From contig JAZKEU010000019.1 of NCBI GenBank assembly GCA_040386775.1, positions 1 to 64,000 on the forward strand: 64,000 bases of DNA, given 5' to 3'. Position numbers and translations under genes: made by a program. Below the pieces are notes generated by a model that was given only the letters and a program-made list of their open reading frames with translations, did not search any database and was not told the origin of the DNA. Below are positions 26,311-34,941 of this stretch, one piece after another. This stretch comes from Bdellovibrionota bacterium (GTDB lineage: Bacteria > Bdellovibrionota > Bdellovibrionia > Bdellovibrionales > JAEYZS01). Numbering within the stretch: position 1 is the first letter of the stretch; each line of letters begins with the position of its first letter.

Positions 26311-27226
26311 ATTTAGAATTTAGCTTTTCAACTCGAGCACCTGCAATCTTTCTGCCGGCCAAACCCATTTCACCTTCAAACATTTGGCTGGTCACTCCGA
26401 CTAAAAGCACTTTTCCGTTGCGGACTACAGTGTGTGGGCCACCAGAATAACCTCTCACAATAGATTCATCACAGTATTCTATAATGGCTGTTTCGTAGAA
26501 TTTCTTATATCTTGCAAGCTTAAATGACTTTGTATCAATAATTTTCATCTTAGATTTAGAAGAGCGTGGAATTCTTCCTGTGCTAGCTCCTACAGTTTCT
26601 ATCATGAAGTTGTATGCAGGTAGGCCTGCGATACATCGAATGACATTCATCTTTCCTTCGAGATACATTCCTCCTTGACCAGCCAAGTAGATATCTTCTC
26701 CGTCTATGTATTCAGAGATTTGAATAATATCGGAGTTAATAGGTTGAGAAAGAAATGCTCTTGCCACATCAAACTCTGGTTCTGGCGCATTTTCAGTGTT
26801 CTCAATGCCTTTTGCACTTTTGATATAACCGGGGTGAAGTTCAGTATGGGTTATTTTAGGAATTTGTTTTAGAATATTTTTAACTTTATTAATATTGCGG
26901 CCTTCAATTTTGGAATCAGAATTTTTCAACGAATTAATTGTAACTCCTAAGCCTTCACTCGTAACTCCATCGATATCAAAATAGTAAGATTCCGGATAAG
27001 GAGATATTTCGTGTGTAGCTCGATAAAAACAGTGAGTTGCAGTGATGATTGTGTTTTTCTCTTCCAAAACTCCAGAGCAGATATTATCCACTCTTAAGAA
27101 ATCTGGCCCATGTTGTACGCGAATGATTCTGCCAGTTGATTTAAGTAGTGCGGCTGAAGCAATGTCATAATTGCTAGCTAGTGCTAGTGTTGAAAATAAG
27201 CTGATCAGAAGAATTATCGTTTTCAA
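26309..27226 (-). CDS. Secreted trypsin-like serine protease with GYSGGP active site
   Basis: 305 aa. Signal peptide ends near LALAS. Chymotrypsin-fold catalytic residues are recognisable: His in ITATHCF, probable Asp in EFDVARAFL, and Ser in RGYSGGPH. The usual GDSGGP is changed to GYSGGP; the Asp that normally pairs with the activated N-terminus is therefore Tyr, which suggests a different activation route. Three further Cys may form disulfides. Predicted periplasmic or secreted. It is first encountered in a tandem of three related genes, but it is more divergent than the other two. Confidence 0.82.
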   Translation of the reverse strand: MKTIILLISLFSTLALASNYDIASAALLKSTGRIIRVQHGPDFLRVDNICSGVLEEKNTIITATHCFYRATHEISPYPESYYFDIDGVTSEGLGVTINSLKNSDSKIEGRNINKVKNILKQIPKITHTELHPGYIKSAKGIENTENAPEPEFDVARAFLSQPINSDIIQISEYIDGEDIYLAGQGGMYLEGKMNVIRCIAGLPAYNFMIETVGASTGRIPRSSKSKMKIIDTKSFKLARYKKFYETAIIEYCDESIVRGYSGGPHTVVRNGKVLLVGVTSQMFEGEMGLAGRKIAGARVEKLNSK

Positions 27227-27250
27227 TTTTGCCCCTCCCCAGAGACTTAG

Positions 27251-27979
27251 TTAATTGCAATCTAAGTTATACCCACATATTTGAAGATTATATTTTTCGG
27301 TTTTTTGCGTTATGAATTCCTTAAAAGCTTCAGAGTTTGTTCTGATGTCACCGGTATATTTGGACAAATCCGTATAAACGTGAACCCCTACAATTCCTAA
27401 TTGCTTACTAGAATTGTAAGCCAAAGTTGGTCCTCCGGAATCACCAGGACAAGCGTAGTCATTCTTTGTCGAGTCATTTGAGATCATATGTCTTTTAAAG
27501 CCTTCTTCAAAATCAGTTTTAACATAGAATCCACTCAAAATATTTTGCCCTCGTCCATATCCTAGAACAATCATGGGTTCTCGATATTTTTCAAAATGGA
27601 TAGAAAGAGGCTTGATATTTTTTATGGATGTGTGAACTAATCCTAAAGCAACATCAGGTTTAAGATCTGTACGAATATCTTTGCCGGTTCGAGTGGATGG
27701 AATAAAAGTAAAAGTAAAATTTTTCCCGTTCACAGAAAAGGATCCAGTTTTCCCTTCAGGAATCACATTTTCAAGATTTTTATTTTTCTCATAACCACAG
27801 TGAGCGGCAGTAAGAATAGTATTCGGTCCTACGATGGTGGCAGTACATTTTCCTTGTGAAGCAGTTACCTGAATCACGGCCGGATATTTTTCTTTAGGAA
27901 TAATAGTTTCGTCGACTTGGCAGATATCTTTTGCATGGACGGCACAGCTCAATAAAAGAATAAATAAAATCCCCTTCAT
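27251..27979 (-). CDS. Secreted trypsin-like serine protease
   Basis: 242 aa from ATG 27979 with GAGGAA 5 nt upstream. Signal peptide ends near AVHAK. His in LTAAHCG, Asp in KPDVALGLV and Ser in CPGDSGGPT complete the chymotrypsin triad. The C-terminus (NLQICGYNLDCN) is nearly identical to that of the upstream gene (NLKICGYNLDCD), which shows a recent tandem duplication. Predicted exported endoprotease, possibly for prey or extracellular protein digestion (inference from lifestyle). Confidence 0.88.
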   Translation of the reverse strand: MKGILFILLLSCAVHAKDICQVDETIIPKEKYPAVIQVTASQGKCTATIVGPNTILTAAHCGYEKNKNLENVIPEGKTGSFSVNGKNFTFTFIPSTRTGKDIRTDLKPDVALGLVHTSIKNIKPLSIHFEKYREPMIVLGYGRGQNILSGFYVKTDFEEGFKRHMISNDSTKNDYACPGDSGGPTLAYNSSKQLGIVGVHVYTDLSKYTGDIRTNSEAFKEFITQKTEKYNLQICGYNLDCN

Positions 27980-27987
27980 AGTATTCC

Positions 27988-28725
27988 TCAATCACAATCC
28001 AAGTTGTATCCACAAATTTTAAGATTTTCTTTCTCCGCCATGGTCTGCACAAATTTTTTGACTTGTGCGGTATCGGTTCTGAGGTCTCCAGTCATGTATG
28101 TTCTAGTTGAAAAATAATGAATCCCATTGATTCTTAATTTTAAATCTAGATTGTACGCAACCGTAGGTCCACCCGAATCACCACCACAAGCATAGACTTT
28201 CTTGTTGGGATCGCTGGAAACCAATGATCTCGAGTCGTCTCCAGTTCCTTGTGCTATGACATATGTTTCCGCAAGATATTCTTTAGTGCAGCCGTAACCC
28301 AGCATGATCATTTTTTTGCCAAGCTTTTCGTTAAAGCTAATGGTCATAGGTTTTACCTCTTGAACATTCTGATCTACAATGCCGATTGCCATATCTAAAT
28401 TTTCATTCATCACTTCTTGATGCGTATAAAATTTAAAATTGTATTTTTTCTTTCCAATATAGAAATGACCAAATTTATGAATAACAGTTTCTTCTTCAAA
28501 TTTATCATCAGCGCAGTGGGTAGCTGTTAGAATCACATTGGGTCCAACAAGAGTCGCAGAACAGTGCCAACCTTTCCGGCCCATATCTATACGCACAACG
28601 GCAGGGTAGCGAGATTTCGAAACGATATAACCGCCCCCGCGAGTTTCAATAACTTGAGCATGAGTTATGAGAGAAAAAGAACTGCTCACAAAAATAAAAA
28701 TTAAAAATTTCCCCAACTTCCCCAC
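27988..28725 (-). CDS. Secreted trypsin-like serine protease, tandem paralogue
   Basis: 245 aa starting at GTG 28725 with GGAGAG upstream. Signal peptide (cleavage near THAQV). Triad: His in LTATHCA, Asp in NLDMAIGIV, Ser in CGGDSGGPT. The same C-terminal ICGYNLDCD tail as the downstream copy. The 8-nt gap to the next gene indicates one message. Its sequence has drifted around the catalytic Asp (MAIGI against VALGL), so substrate preference probably differs. Confidence 0.88.
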   Translation of the reverse strand: MGKLGKFLIFIFVSSSFSLITHAQVIETRGGGYIVSKSRYPAVVRIDMGRKGWHCSATLVGPNVILTATHCADDKFEEETVIHKFGHFYIGKKKYNFKFYTHQEVMNENLDMAIGIVDQNVQEVKPMTISFNEKLGKKMIMLGYGCTKEYLAETYVIAQGTGDDSRSLVSSDPNKKVYACGGDSGGPTVAYNLDLKLRINGIHYFSTRTYMTGDLRTDTAQVKKFVQTMAEKENLKICGYNLDCD

Positions 28726-28893
28726 CGAACCTCTCCGAACTTTAAATTACCACCACGGAAAAAATGTAAAGCCTCAGCTAAGAAAACTGAATTTTATATG
28801 CAAAGGTTATAAGGAATATCCCTGTAGGAAGTATCAAATGATGAAAAATGTAGTGAGGCCAGAAGCAGAAGTTTGGGCAGGTATAAGTAATTC

Positions 28894-29967
28894 TTAGTCT
28901 TCGATTTTAGATAGAATACTGTCATTCGCAATGGCCAAGAATTTCTCTTTTAGGTTCTTCAGTAATCGCTCTTCGAGCTGCCTAGCCCGTTCTCTACTAA
29001 TTCCGTATTTATCCCCAATTTCTTGCAGAGTTTGAGGTTCGTCGGCGAGGATTCTGTTCTCGAGGATGTCGAGTTCTTTATCGTTGAGGGAAGGTTTTAT
29101 CTCTTCGATTTTATCCTTCAAAAGATCGATCAGCTCTAGGACTTCAAGCTCTGACTCTGGATTGCTAGAGTCACTTTGTAAATCAACCAAATGTGTGTTT
29201 CCATCCTCGTCGACGGGAGCATCGAGAGAAACATCTTTTCCACCCATTCTCTGTTCCATGAGGCGAACATCTCGTTCAGGAATATTCAATCTAGAGCTCA
29301 AGAGCGCCGTTGTAGATTGCTCTCCTTCTTGGAGAAGTTTTCTTTTTTCTTTTTCTAAATTATAAAATAATTTCTTTTGATTTTGAGTCGTTCCAATTTT
29401 CACCATCGAATATTGTTTCAACAAATATTCTCGAATGTAACCGCGAATCCACCAAACAGCATAAGTGATAAGCTTTACCCCTTTATAAGGGTTATACTCT
29501 TTCACGGCATGCATCAGTCCAACGTTACCTTCTTGGACAATGTCCATCATCTTTGCGCCCATTTTGGCGTACTCGAGAGCAATTTTTACGACGAATCTGA
29601 GGTTGCTAGTCACCAATTTTTCAGCAGCAAGGGGATCGCCTTTTTCAAAATAGCGAACAGCCAATTCCTTTTCTTCTTCCGGTGTAAGGAGCGGATACTT
29701 TCTGATTTCATTAAGGTACTGCTGGAGGGGATCCGAAGGGACAATTCCGCTCTCATCATGTTTTGCGATATCAAAAGTAGGTATTTTTACCGGAACATTT
29801 TCATCCATGATCTCGGGATCGTGAATGGTGATGAGTTCTTTTATCGAAGATTTTTTCGGTAAGACCTTTTTTTTCGTAGCACCCTTGATCGTCGTTTTTT
29901 TAGACGGCTTTGCGGGCTTAACCTTTTTTGCAGGACTTTTTTTTGAGGTCTTTTTCTTTTTGGCCAT
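28894..29967 (-). CDS. rpoH: RNA polymerase sigma-32-type factor RpoH
   Basis: 357 aa. A Lys/Pro-rich N-terminal extension of about 45 residues precedes a standard group 3 sigma factor: region 1.2 (DPLQQYLNEIRKYPLLTPEEE), region 2 (NLRFVVKIALEYA, MDIVQEGNVGLMHAV, YAVWWIRGYIREYLL), and region 4 HTH (TLQEIGDKYGISRERARQLEE). QNQKKLFYNL matches the RpoH box. It directs heat-shock transcription. The extension resembles histone tails and could bind DNA nonspecifically. It follows the 29979-30284 gene by 11 nt. Housekeeping RpoD is excluded by the small size and RpoH box. Confidence 0.88.
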   Translation of the reverse strand: MAKKKKTSKKSPAKKVKPAKPSKKTTIKGATKKKVLPKKSSIKELITIHDPEIMDENVPVKIPTFDIAKHDESGIVPSDPLQQYLNEIRKYPLLTPEEEKELAVRYFEKGDPLAAEKLVTSNLRFVVKIALEYAKMGAKMMDIVQEGNVGLMHAVKEYNPYKGVKLITYAVWWIRGYIREYLLKQYSMVKIGTTQNQKKLFYNLEKEKRKLLQEGEQSTTALLSSRLNIPERDVRLMEQRMGGKDVSLDAPVDEDGNTHLVDLQSDSSNPESELEVLELIDLLKDKIEEIKPSLNDKELDILENRILADEPQTLQEIGDKYGISRERARQLEERLLKNLKEKFLAIANDSILSKIED

Positions 29968-29978
29968 GGCTATGGATT

Positions 29979-30284
29979 TTATCCAAGGAGCTTGTCGAGC
30001 TTTTTGTTTAGGGTATTCTCTACTAATCCTTTGAAAGGCATAAGTAGAAGGGGAAGGTCTACTGTAATTTCAACTTTGCTTTGATCTCCATTAGGAGATA
30101 CTTGCATCTGAGCATTGAATTTTTGGCCCTTAGCAGAACCAGTTAATTTATCATCCTCAAATTGACACTTATAGCTAGAATCTAGCATTTTAAGGTCTGG
30201 GTCTGCTGAGAGGAATTGCTTGATCTTCTCAAAGGATTCTTGGGGCTTCATTGATGTTGTTTTTTCAACTTTGAACTTAGGCAT
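29979..30284 (-). CDS. Small protein of polyhydroxyalkanoate-granule (PHA_gran_rgn) type
   Basis: 101 aa, cytoplasmic, no signal. The pattern MPKFKVEKTTSMKPQESFEKI, GSAKGQKFNAQMQV and VEITVDLPLLLMPFKGLVEN, ending in KLDKLL, resembles the PHA_gran_rgn family, often found beside unrelated housekeeping genes in delta-type proteobacteria. AGGAAA lies upstream of the ATG. It is the first gene of a unit with rpoH, 11 nt apart, and may be a START-like lipid or hydrophobic-ligand binder. Identification from memory of the pattern, so moderate. Confidence 0.6.
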   Translation of the reverse strand: MPKFKVEKTTSMKPQESFEKIKQFLSADPDLKMLDSSYKCQFEDDKLTGSAKGQKFNAQMQVSPNGDQSKVEITVDLPLLLMPFKGLVENTLNKKLDKLLG

Positions 30285-30425
30285 TTAATATTTCCTATAT
30301 TTCCTGCGCATTTCCTGCATCGGTGCGTTTTCTTTCTAAAGTTTTAACTGGTTTCCTCTGGCGTGTCTAGAGAATCTTGTTTTGCTCTTTGACTGAGGAG
30401 TAGACTGCGTGCGAAATTAATAAAG

Positions 30426-31700
30426 ATGAAATTAACGTCCATAAAGGGTATGAATGATATTCTGCCCCCAGAAATTCACATTTGGCAGACACTCGAGCAA
30501 AGCTTGCGCTTTATCTGCACAAGATTTGGCTTTGAAGAAATTAGAACGCCTGTTCTAGAACAAACCGCTTTATTCAAACGCGGTGTTGGCGAAGATACAG
30601 ATATCGTTGAAAAAGAAATGTATTCTTTCACTGACAAAGGTGGAGAAAATATCTCACTTCGTCCGGAGGGCACAGCTTCAGTTGTAAGATCTCTCGTCGA
30701 GAACAGTTGGTTCAGAGCAAACCCTGTTACAAAACTTTATTACATCGGTCCGATGTATAGGTATGAGCGTCCGCAAAAAGGAAGGTTCAGGCAATTCAAT
30801 CAATTTGGCATTGAGCTTCTGGGGGTTCAAGATTCAACGGCCGATGTTGAAGTAATCGCTTTGATGGATATGCTTTTGCAAATGTTCAAACTTGAAAATG
30901 TAGAACTGCATTTATCTAGCATTGGTTGTGATGTTTGCCGTCCTCCTTACAAAAAAATATTAATCAAAGAATTAGAAAAAATTAAAGATCAACTTCCACA
31001 AGATTTCTTGCCACGGATCCAAACGAATCCTCAAAGAGTTTTTGACTTGAAAGACGAGAACGCAAAAAAACTTTCAGAGAATTTGCCAGTATTGATGGAT
31101 CACTTATGTCCGGAATGTGCGAATCACTTTGATGGCGTAAAAAAAGGTTTAACGGTTCTTCAAATTCCATTCGTCATCGACCCTAAAATTGTGCGTGGAC
31201 TTGATTACTACACAAAAACAGCATTTGAATTTGTGAGTTCTGATCTCGGCGCCCAATCCACGGTTTGTGGAGGTGGTAGATATGATAAACTCGTAGAGCA
31301 ATTCGGTGGACCGGCAACTCCAGCCGTGGGATTTGGAATGGGTCTAGAGAGATTTGTTCTGATTCTCCAAGAGAAAGGCTATAACGTACCTACGAATATG
31401 GAAGTTTCAGTGGTCTACGATGAAGCGGCAAAGGACACAGCCTTCACCCTTTCGCATTCATTGAGAGCCCATGGATTTAAAGTGGATATCGATTTACAAA
31501 GTAAAAATATAAAAAATCAACTCAAGCGTGCAGACAAAGTGGGATCGCTGGCCTCCATCGTGATTGGTTCTCAGGAATTGGGCAGCAATACGGTGATGCT
31601 GAAAGACATGAAAGCCCATGATCAAAAAGCCATTCCCGCGGACATTAAAACTGTCATTGAAGAATTAAACCAAATATTAAGAAGAATTAAACGAGACTAG
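30426..31700 (+). CDS. hisS: Histidyl-tRNA synthetase
   Basis: 424 aa, class II synthetase that charges tRNA-His. Motif 1 region (IRTPVLEQTALFKRGVGEDT), motif 2 (YRYERPQKGRFRQFNQFGIELLG, in part) and the histidine motifs VRGLDYYTKTAFEF and GGGRYDKLVEQFGG are intact; the C-terminal anticodon domain follows (FKVDIDLQSKNIKNQLKRAD, in part). The upstream region has TTGACT at 30389 at -35 distance but a poor -10, and only AAAG as a ribosome site. aspS follows after 8 nt. Confidence 0.96.
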   Translation: MKLTSIKGMNDILPPEIHIWQTLEQSLRFICTRFGFEEIRTPVLEQTALFKRGVGEDTDIVEKEMYSFTDKGGENISLRPEGTASVVRSLVENSWFRANPVTKLYYIGPMYRYERPQKGRFRQFNQFGIELLGVQDSTADVEVIALMDMLLQMFKLENVELHLSSIGCDVCRPPYKKILIKELEKIKDQLPQDFLPRIQTNPQRVFDLKDENAKKLSENLPVLMDHLCPECANHFDGVKKGLTVLQIPFVIDPKIVRGLDYYTKTAFEFVSSDLGAQSTVCGGGRYDKLVEQFGGPATPAVGFGMGLERFVLILQEKGYNVPTNMEVSVVYDEAAKDTAFTLSHSLRAHGFKVDIDLQSKNIKNQLKRADKVGSLASIVIGSQELGSNTVMLKDMKAHDQKAIPADIKTVIEELNQILRRIKRD

Positions 31701-31708
31701 AGGACAAA

Positions 31709-33532
31709 ATGAAATTCGTTTCTGAATTAAAGAGAACGCATTACTGTGGAGATTTAAACGCACAAGCCGAAGGCAAGAAAGTCATCTTGATGGGCTGGGT
31801 GGATGGAAGACGCGATCATGGCGGTCTTGTATTCATCGATTTAAGAGACCGAACAGGTCTGGTGCAATTGGTTTTAAATCCCAGCGAAGCAGCAATGTCT
31901 ACGGCAAAGGATTTTAGAGGCGAATACGTGATCGCGATTTCTGGAACCGTGAGAAAGCGTCCTGAGGGAATGGTAAATACAAAGCTTCCAACTGGTGCAG
32001 TGGAAGTTTCTTGTGATAGATCCGAGGTATTGAGTGTTGCTAAAACTACGCCTTTCCAAATCCAAGATAAAAACGTTTCGGAAAATTTAAGATTAAAATA
32101 TCGCTATTTGGATTTACGTTCTCAGAATTTACAGAAAAATCTAATGGTTAGACACAAGCTCAATCAAATCGTAAGAAATCATTTGAGCAACAGCAATTTC
32201 TTAGAAGTGGAAACCCCAATTCTTTATAAAAGTACGCCAGAGGGTGCGAGAGATTATCTTGTTCCATCAAGAGTGAGTCCTGGGAAGTTCTATGCTCTTC
32301 CACAATCTCCACAGACATTAAAACAATTGTTGATGATTTCTGGTTACGATCGTTATTTCCAAATCGCAAGATGCTTTAGAGATGAAGACTTAAGAGCAGA
32401 GAGACAACCAGAGTTCACCCAGATCGATATCGAAATGAGTTTTATTGATGTTGAAGACATCGTACAAACCGCGGAAGGTTTGTTCAGAGAAATCTGGAAG
32501 GGCATTAAGGGTGTTGATCTCGGAAAAATTCCACGCATGAGTTACGTAGAAGCGATGGATAGATTCGGTAACGACAAACCCGATATGAGATTCGGAATGG
32601 AACTCATCAACCTTGCAGAAGTGGTCAAAGGTTGTGGATTTAAAGTTTTTGAAGACACGGTGGCAAGAGGCGATCTCGTGAAAGGTGTCGTTGCTCCAAA
32701 AGCTGGAAGTTACTCTAGAAGCCAAATTGATAAATTAGTAAAACTAGCACAAACACTTGGCGGTAAAGGTCTGGTATGGGTGAAATCTGATGCTGCCGGA
32801 GTTTTAACTTCGAGCATTTCAAAAGTGATTTCAGAAGATCAGTTGAAAAATATTTTCACAAAGAGTGGCGCTAAAAATGGCGATATGCTTTTGATCGTGG
32901 CAGACAGCTACGATACAACGGCAAAAGTTCTTTCTCAGTTGAGATTGGATCTGGGTGAAGAATTAGGTTTGATCGACAAAACAAAAGATTCGTTCTTATG
33001 GGTACTGGATTTCCCATTGTTCGAGTACGACACAGACAACAAACGTTGGGCTGCAAAACATCATCCGTTCACTTCACCATCAGACAAGGGAATGGAGGTT
33101 TTAGTTGAGGGTAGAGAAAAAGAATTTGGTACACTCAATGCAAAAGCTTATGACTTAGTTTGTAATGGCTATGAGCTTGGCGGCGGCAGTATTAGAATTT
33201 ACAATTCAGATGTGCAAGCGGCAATGTTCAAAGCCTTAGGACTGGGACCTGAAGAAGTGAAACTAAAATTTGGATTCTTTATCGAAGCTCTTTCTTACGG
33301 AACACCTCCACATGGAGGTATCGCATTCGGTGTCGATAGAATTTGTATGATTTTGTGTAATACCGAATCGATCCGAGATGTCATTGCATTCCCGAAAACA
33401 GCAAAAGCTTCGGACCTAATGGCAGGAGCTCCAAACATCGTGGATAGATCCCAACTTTTAGAATTGGGAATAAGGCTTTCTCAACAGGCTGAAGAACTAC
33501 TCAAAAAAGACGAAATCGACGGCACTTTATAA
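31709..33532 (+). CDS. aspS: Aspartyl-tRNA synthetase (bacterial type)
   Basis: 607 aa, the bacterial long form with an internal GAD insertion. N-terminal OB anticodon domain (GWVDGRRDHGGLVFIDLRDRTG), motif 1-2 (ARCFRDEDLRAERQPEFTQID), and motif 3 (YGTPPHGGIAFGVDRICMIL) are complete. It may charge both tRNA-Asp and tRNA-Asn if GatCAB is present elsewhere, which cannot be seen here. Its stop overlaps the start of the lipid kinase gene by one base (TAATG). Confidence 0.96.
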   Translation: MKFVSELKRTHYCGDLNAQAEGKKVILMGWVDGRRDHGGLVFIDLRDRTGLVQLVLNPSEAAMSTAKDFRGEYVIAISGTVRKRPEGMVNTKLPTGAVEVSCDRSEVLSVAKTTPFQIQDKNVSENLRLKYRYLDLRSQNLQKNLMVRHKLNQIVRNHLSNSNFLEVETPILYKSTPEGARDYLVPSRVSPGKFYALPQSPQTLKQLLMISGYDRYFQIARCFRDEDLRAERQPEFTQIDIEMSFIDVEDIVQTAEGLFREIWKGIKGVDLGKIPRMSYVEAMDRFGNDKPDMRFGMELINLAEVVKGCGFKVFEDTVARGDLVKGVVAPKAGSYSRSQIDKLVKLAQTLGGKGLVWVKSDAAGVLTSSISKVISEDQLKNIFTKSGAKNGDMLLIVADSYDTTAKVLSQLRLDLGEELGLIDKTKDSFLWVLDFPLFEYDTDNKRWAAKHHPFTSPSDKGMEVLVEGREKEFGTLNAKAYDLVCNGYELGGGSIRIYNSDVQAAMFKALGLGPEEVKLKFGFFIEALSYGTPPHGGIAFGVDRICMILCNTESIRDVIAFPKTAKASDLMAGAPNIVDRSQLLELGIRLSQQAEELLKKDEIDGTL

Positions 33533-34464
33533 TGAAATCTGTAGTCATCATCAATCCGAAGAGCGCGAGTGGCAATACGGTAAAAATGTGGAGAGAGATC
33601 CAAGCTTCGATTCAAAGAAGTTTAGGAACAATCGAAGTACTAATGACCGAGTATCCTCATCACGCAACAAAACTCGCAAAAGAAATCGCACAAGAAACAG
33701 ACCCGTCTAAAAAAGTCGACTGTCTCATTGTCATGGGCGGCGATGGAAGTATCCACGAAGTCGTCAATGGTCTTATTGATGAGAATGGCAATGTGATCAA
33801 TCCTCAGTTGAAGGTTGGAATTTTAAATTCAGGAAGAGGTTGTGATTTCATTCGAACCCTCGGAGTTCCAGTGATCGCCGGCGAGGCGGTTTCAAAGCTT
33901 GTCGATGGTCACACCAAAGCTATAGACATAGGAAGAATTAAACTTCAAAAAAACGGAAAAACTGAAGTTCATTATTTTATAAATTCATTTTCATACGGGT
34001 TGGGCGGTGAAGTCGCAAGAAATATTCAGCGCAATGAATCTATGTTTTCTCCGACCACGACTTATTTTATTGCGAGTACTTTGGGCTTCTTAAAATCAAA
34101 GCCATTTGAAATTGAATTCACTTTGAATGGAGATACTACATTTAAAAAAGAATGCATGAATGTTTTTGTTATGAACGGAAGATATTCAGGTGGAGGAATG
34201 CACTGGGCTCCTCCTGGAAGACTAGATGATGGATTGCTGGATTTGATTGTTATAGAAAAATTAGCAAAATTTAAACTCGCCATGATCACGCCAAAAGTTT
34301 ACGATGGAACATTCTTGGATGTAAAAGAAGTGAAGCACAATCAGGTTTCCAGCGTTAAAATAAAATCTTCAAAAGAAATGTATCTAGAAATGGACGGCGA
34401 AGTGACTCAAAGCCGAGATATCGAAATCACAGTATTACCAAAAGCCATTCAATTTATCTGCTGA
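33532..34464 (+). CDS. Diacylglycerol/sphingosine-kinase-family lipid kinase
   Basis: 310 aa. DAGK catalytic domain with the nucleotide loop MGGDGSIHEVVNGL (near residues 67-80), NSGRGCDFIRTLG, and the C-terminal DGLLDLIVIEKL and YLEMDGE motifs as in YegS/BmrU enzymes. It probably phosphorylates a membrane lipid such as diacylglycerol or phosphatidylglycerol at the inner face of the membrane. TAATG coupling with aspS puts it third in the hisS-aspS unit. The substrate is not determined. Confidence 0.88.
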   Translation: MKSVVIINPKSASGNTVKMWREIQASIQRSLGTIEVLMTEYPHHATKLAKEIAQETDPSKKVDCLIVMGGDGSIHEVVNGLIDENGNVINPQLKVGILNSGRGCDFIRTLGVPVIAGEAVSKLVDGHTKAIDIGRIKLQKNGKTEVHYFINSFSYGLGGEVARNIQRNESMFSPTTTYFIASTLGFLKSKPFEIEFTLNGDTTFKKECMNVFVMNGRYSGGGMHWAPPGRLDDGLLDLIVIEKLAKFKLAMITPKVYDGTFLDVKEVKHNQVSSVKIKSSKEMYLEMDGEVTQSRDIEITVLPKAIQFIC

Positions 34465-34469
34465 TAGAT

Positions 34470-34862
34470 CTAGGCGTATAAATCTAAAGGTTGATATTCA
34501 GAAGCTTCTTCTGGAGCTACTTCTACCGATGTCTCTCCGGATGTCTCGCCTGATGTCCCTAAAGTACTCAAATCAATAACTTGCTCCACTTTTGGTTCTT
34601 CTCTTTCAGAATGACCCTTAAAGCTGAGCGTGATCTTATCAATGATTCCGGTATGACGTAATACATCTGGGGAATTGATTTTGGCAGAGGTCACGGCAGC
34701 CATGGGGTTCATCAGTTCTTGTTCTTTTTCAATTTTTTTAAAAGTTTGTGTTGCTTCACTCACGGGTTGTCCGTATGTCGGTGCGCCTGCTCTCACGGGT
34801 CTTTCTTTGCTCATGTCGACTTTGTTCTTTGATGAGCTAATGATGCTGCTAATTTTGTCCAT
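34470..34862 (-). CDS. Hypothetical polar protein downstream of cpaF
   Basis: 130 aa from ATG 34862; GGAGG lies 9 nt upstream, while the open frame to 34901 has no ribosome site. Low-complexity, without signal or membrane segment. The C-terminal third is acidic with TSGETSGETSVEVAPEE, a short repeat. It is on the same strand as cpaF, 79 nt downstream, so it may be the last gene of the Tad unit. No homology recognised. Confidence 0.5.
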   Translation of the reverse strand: MDKISSIISSSKNKVDMSKERPVRAGAPTYGQPVSEATQTFKKIEKEQELMNPMAAVTSAKINSPDVLRHTGIIDKITLSFKGHSEREEPKVEQVIDLSTLGTSGETSGETSVEVAPEEASEYQPLDLYA

Positions 34863-34941
34863 GACCTGCACCTCCATGTGCTTGTTTGGTTTCTTTCTCA
34901 TACTCTGTATCGGAATGAGACAGAATTTTATTTAACGTTTT

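Noticed and set aside
28667-28897. 76-codon frame between the protease genes and rpoH
   Set aside because: Overlaps the signal-peptide codons of the protease gene on the other strand, has no ribosome site and no recognisable product.
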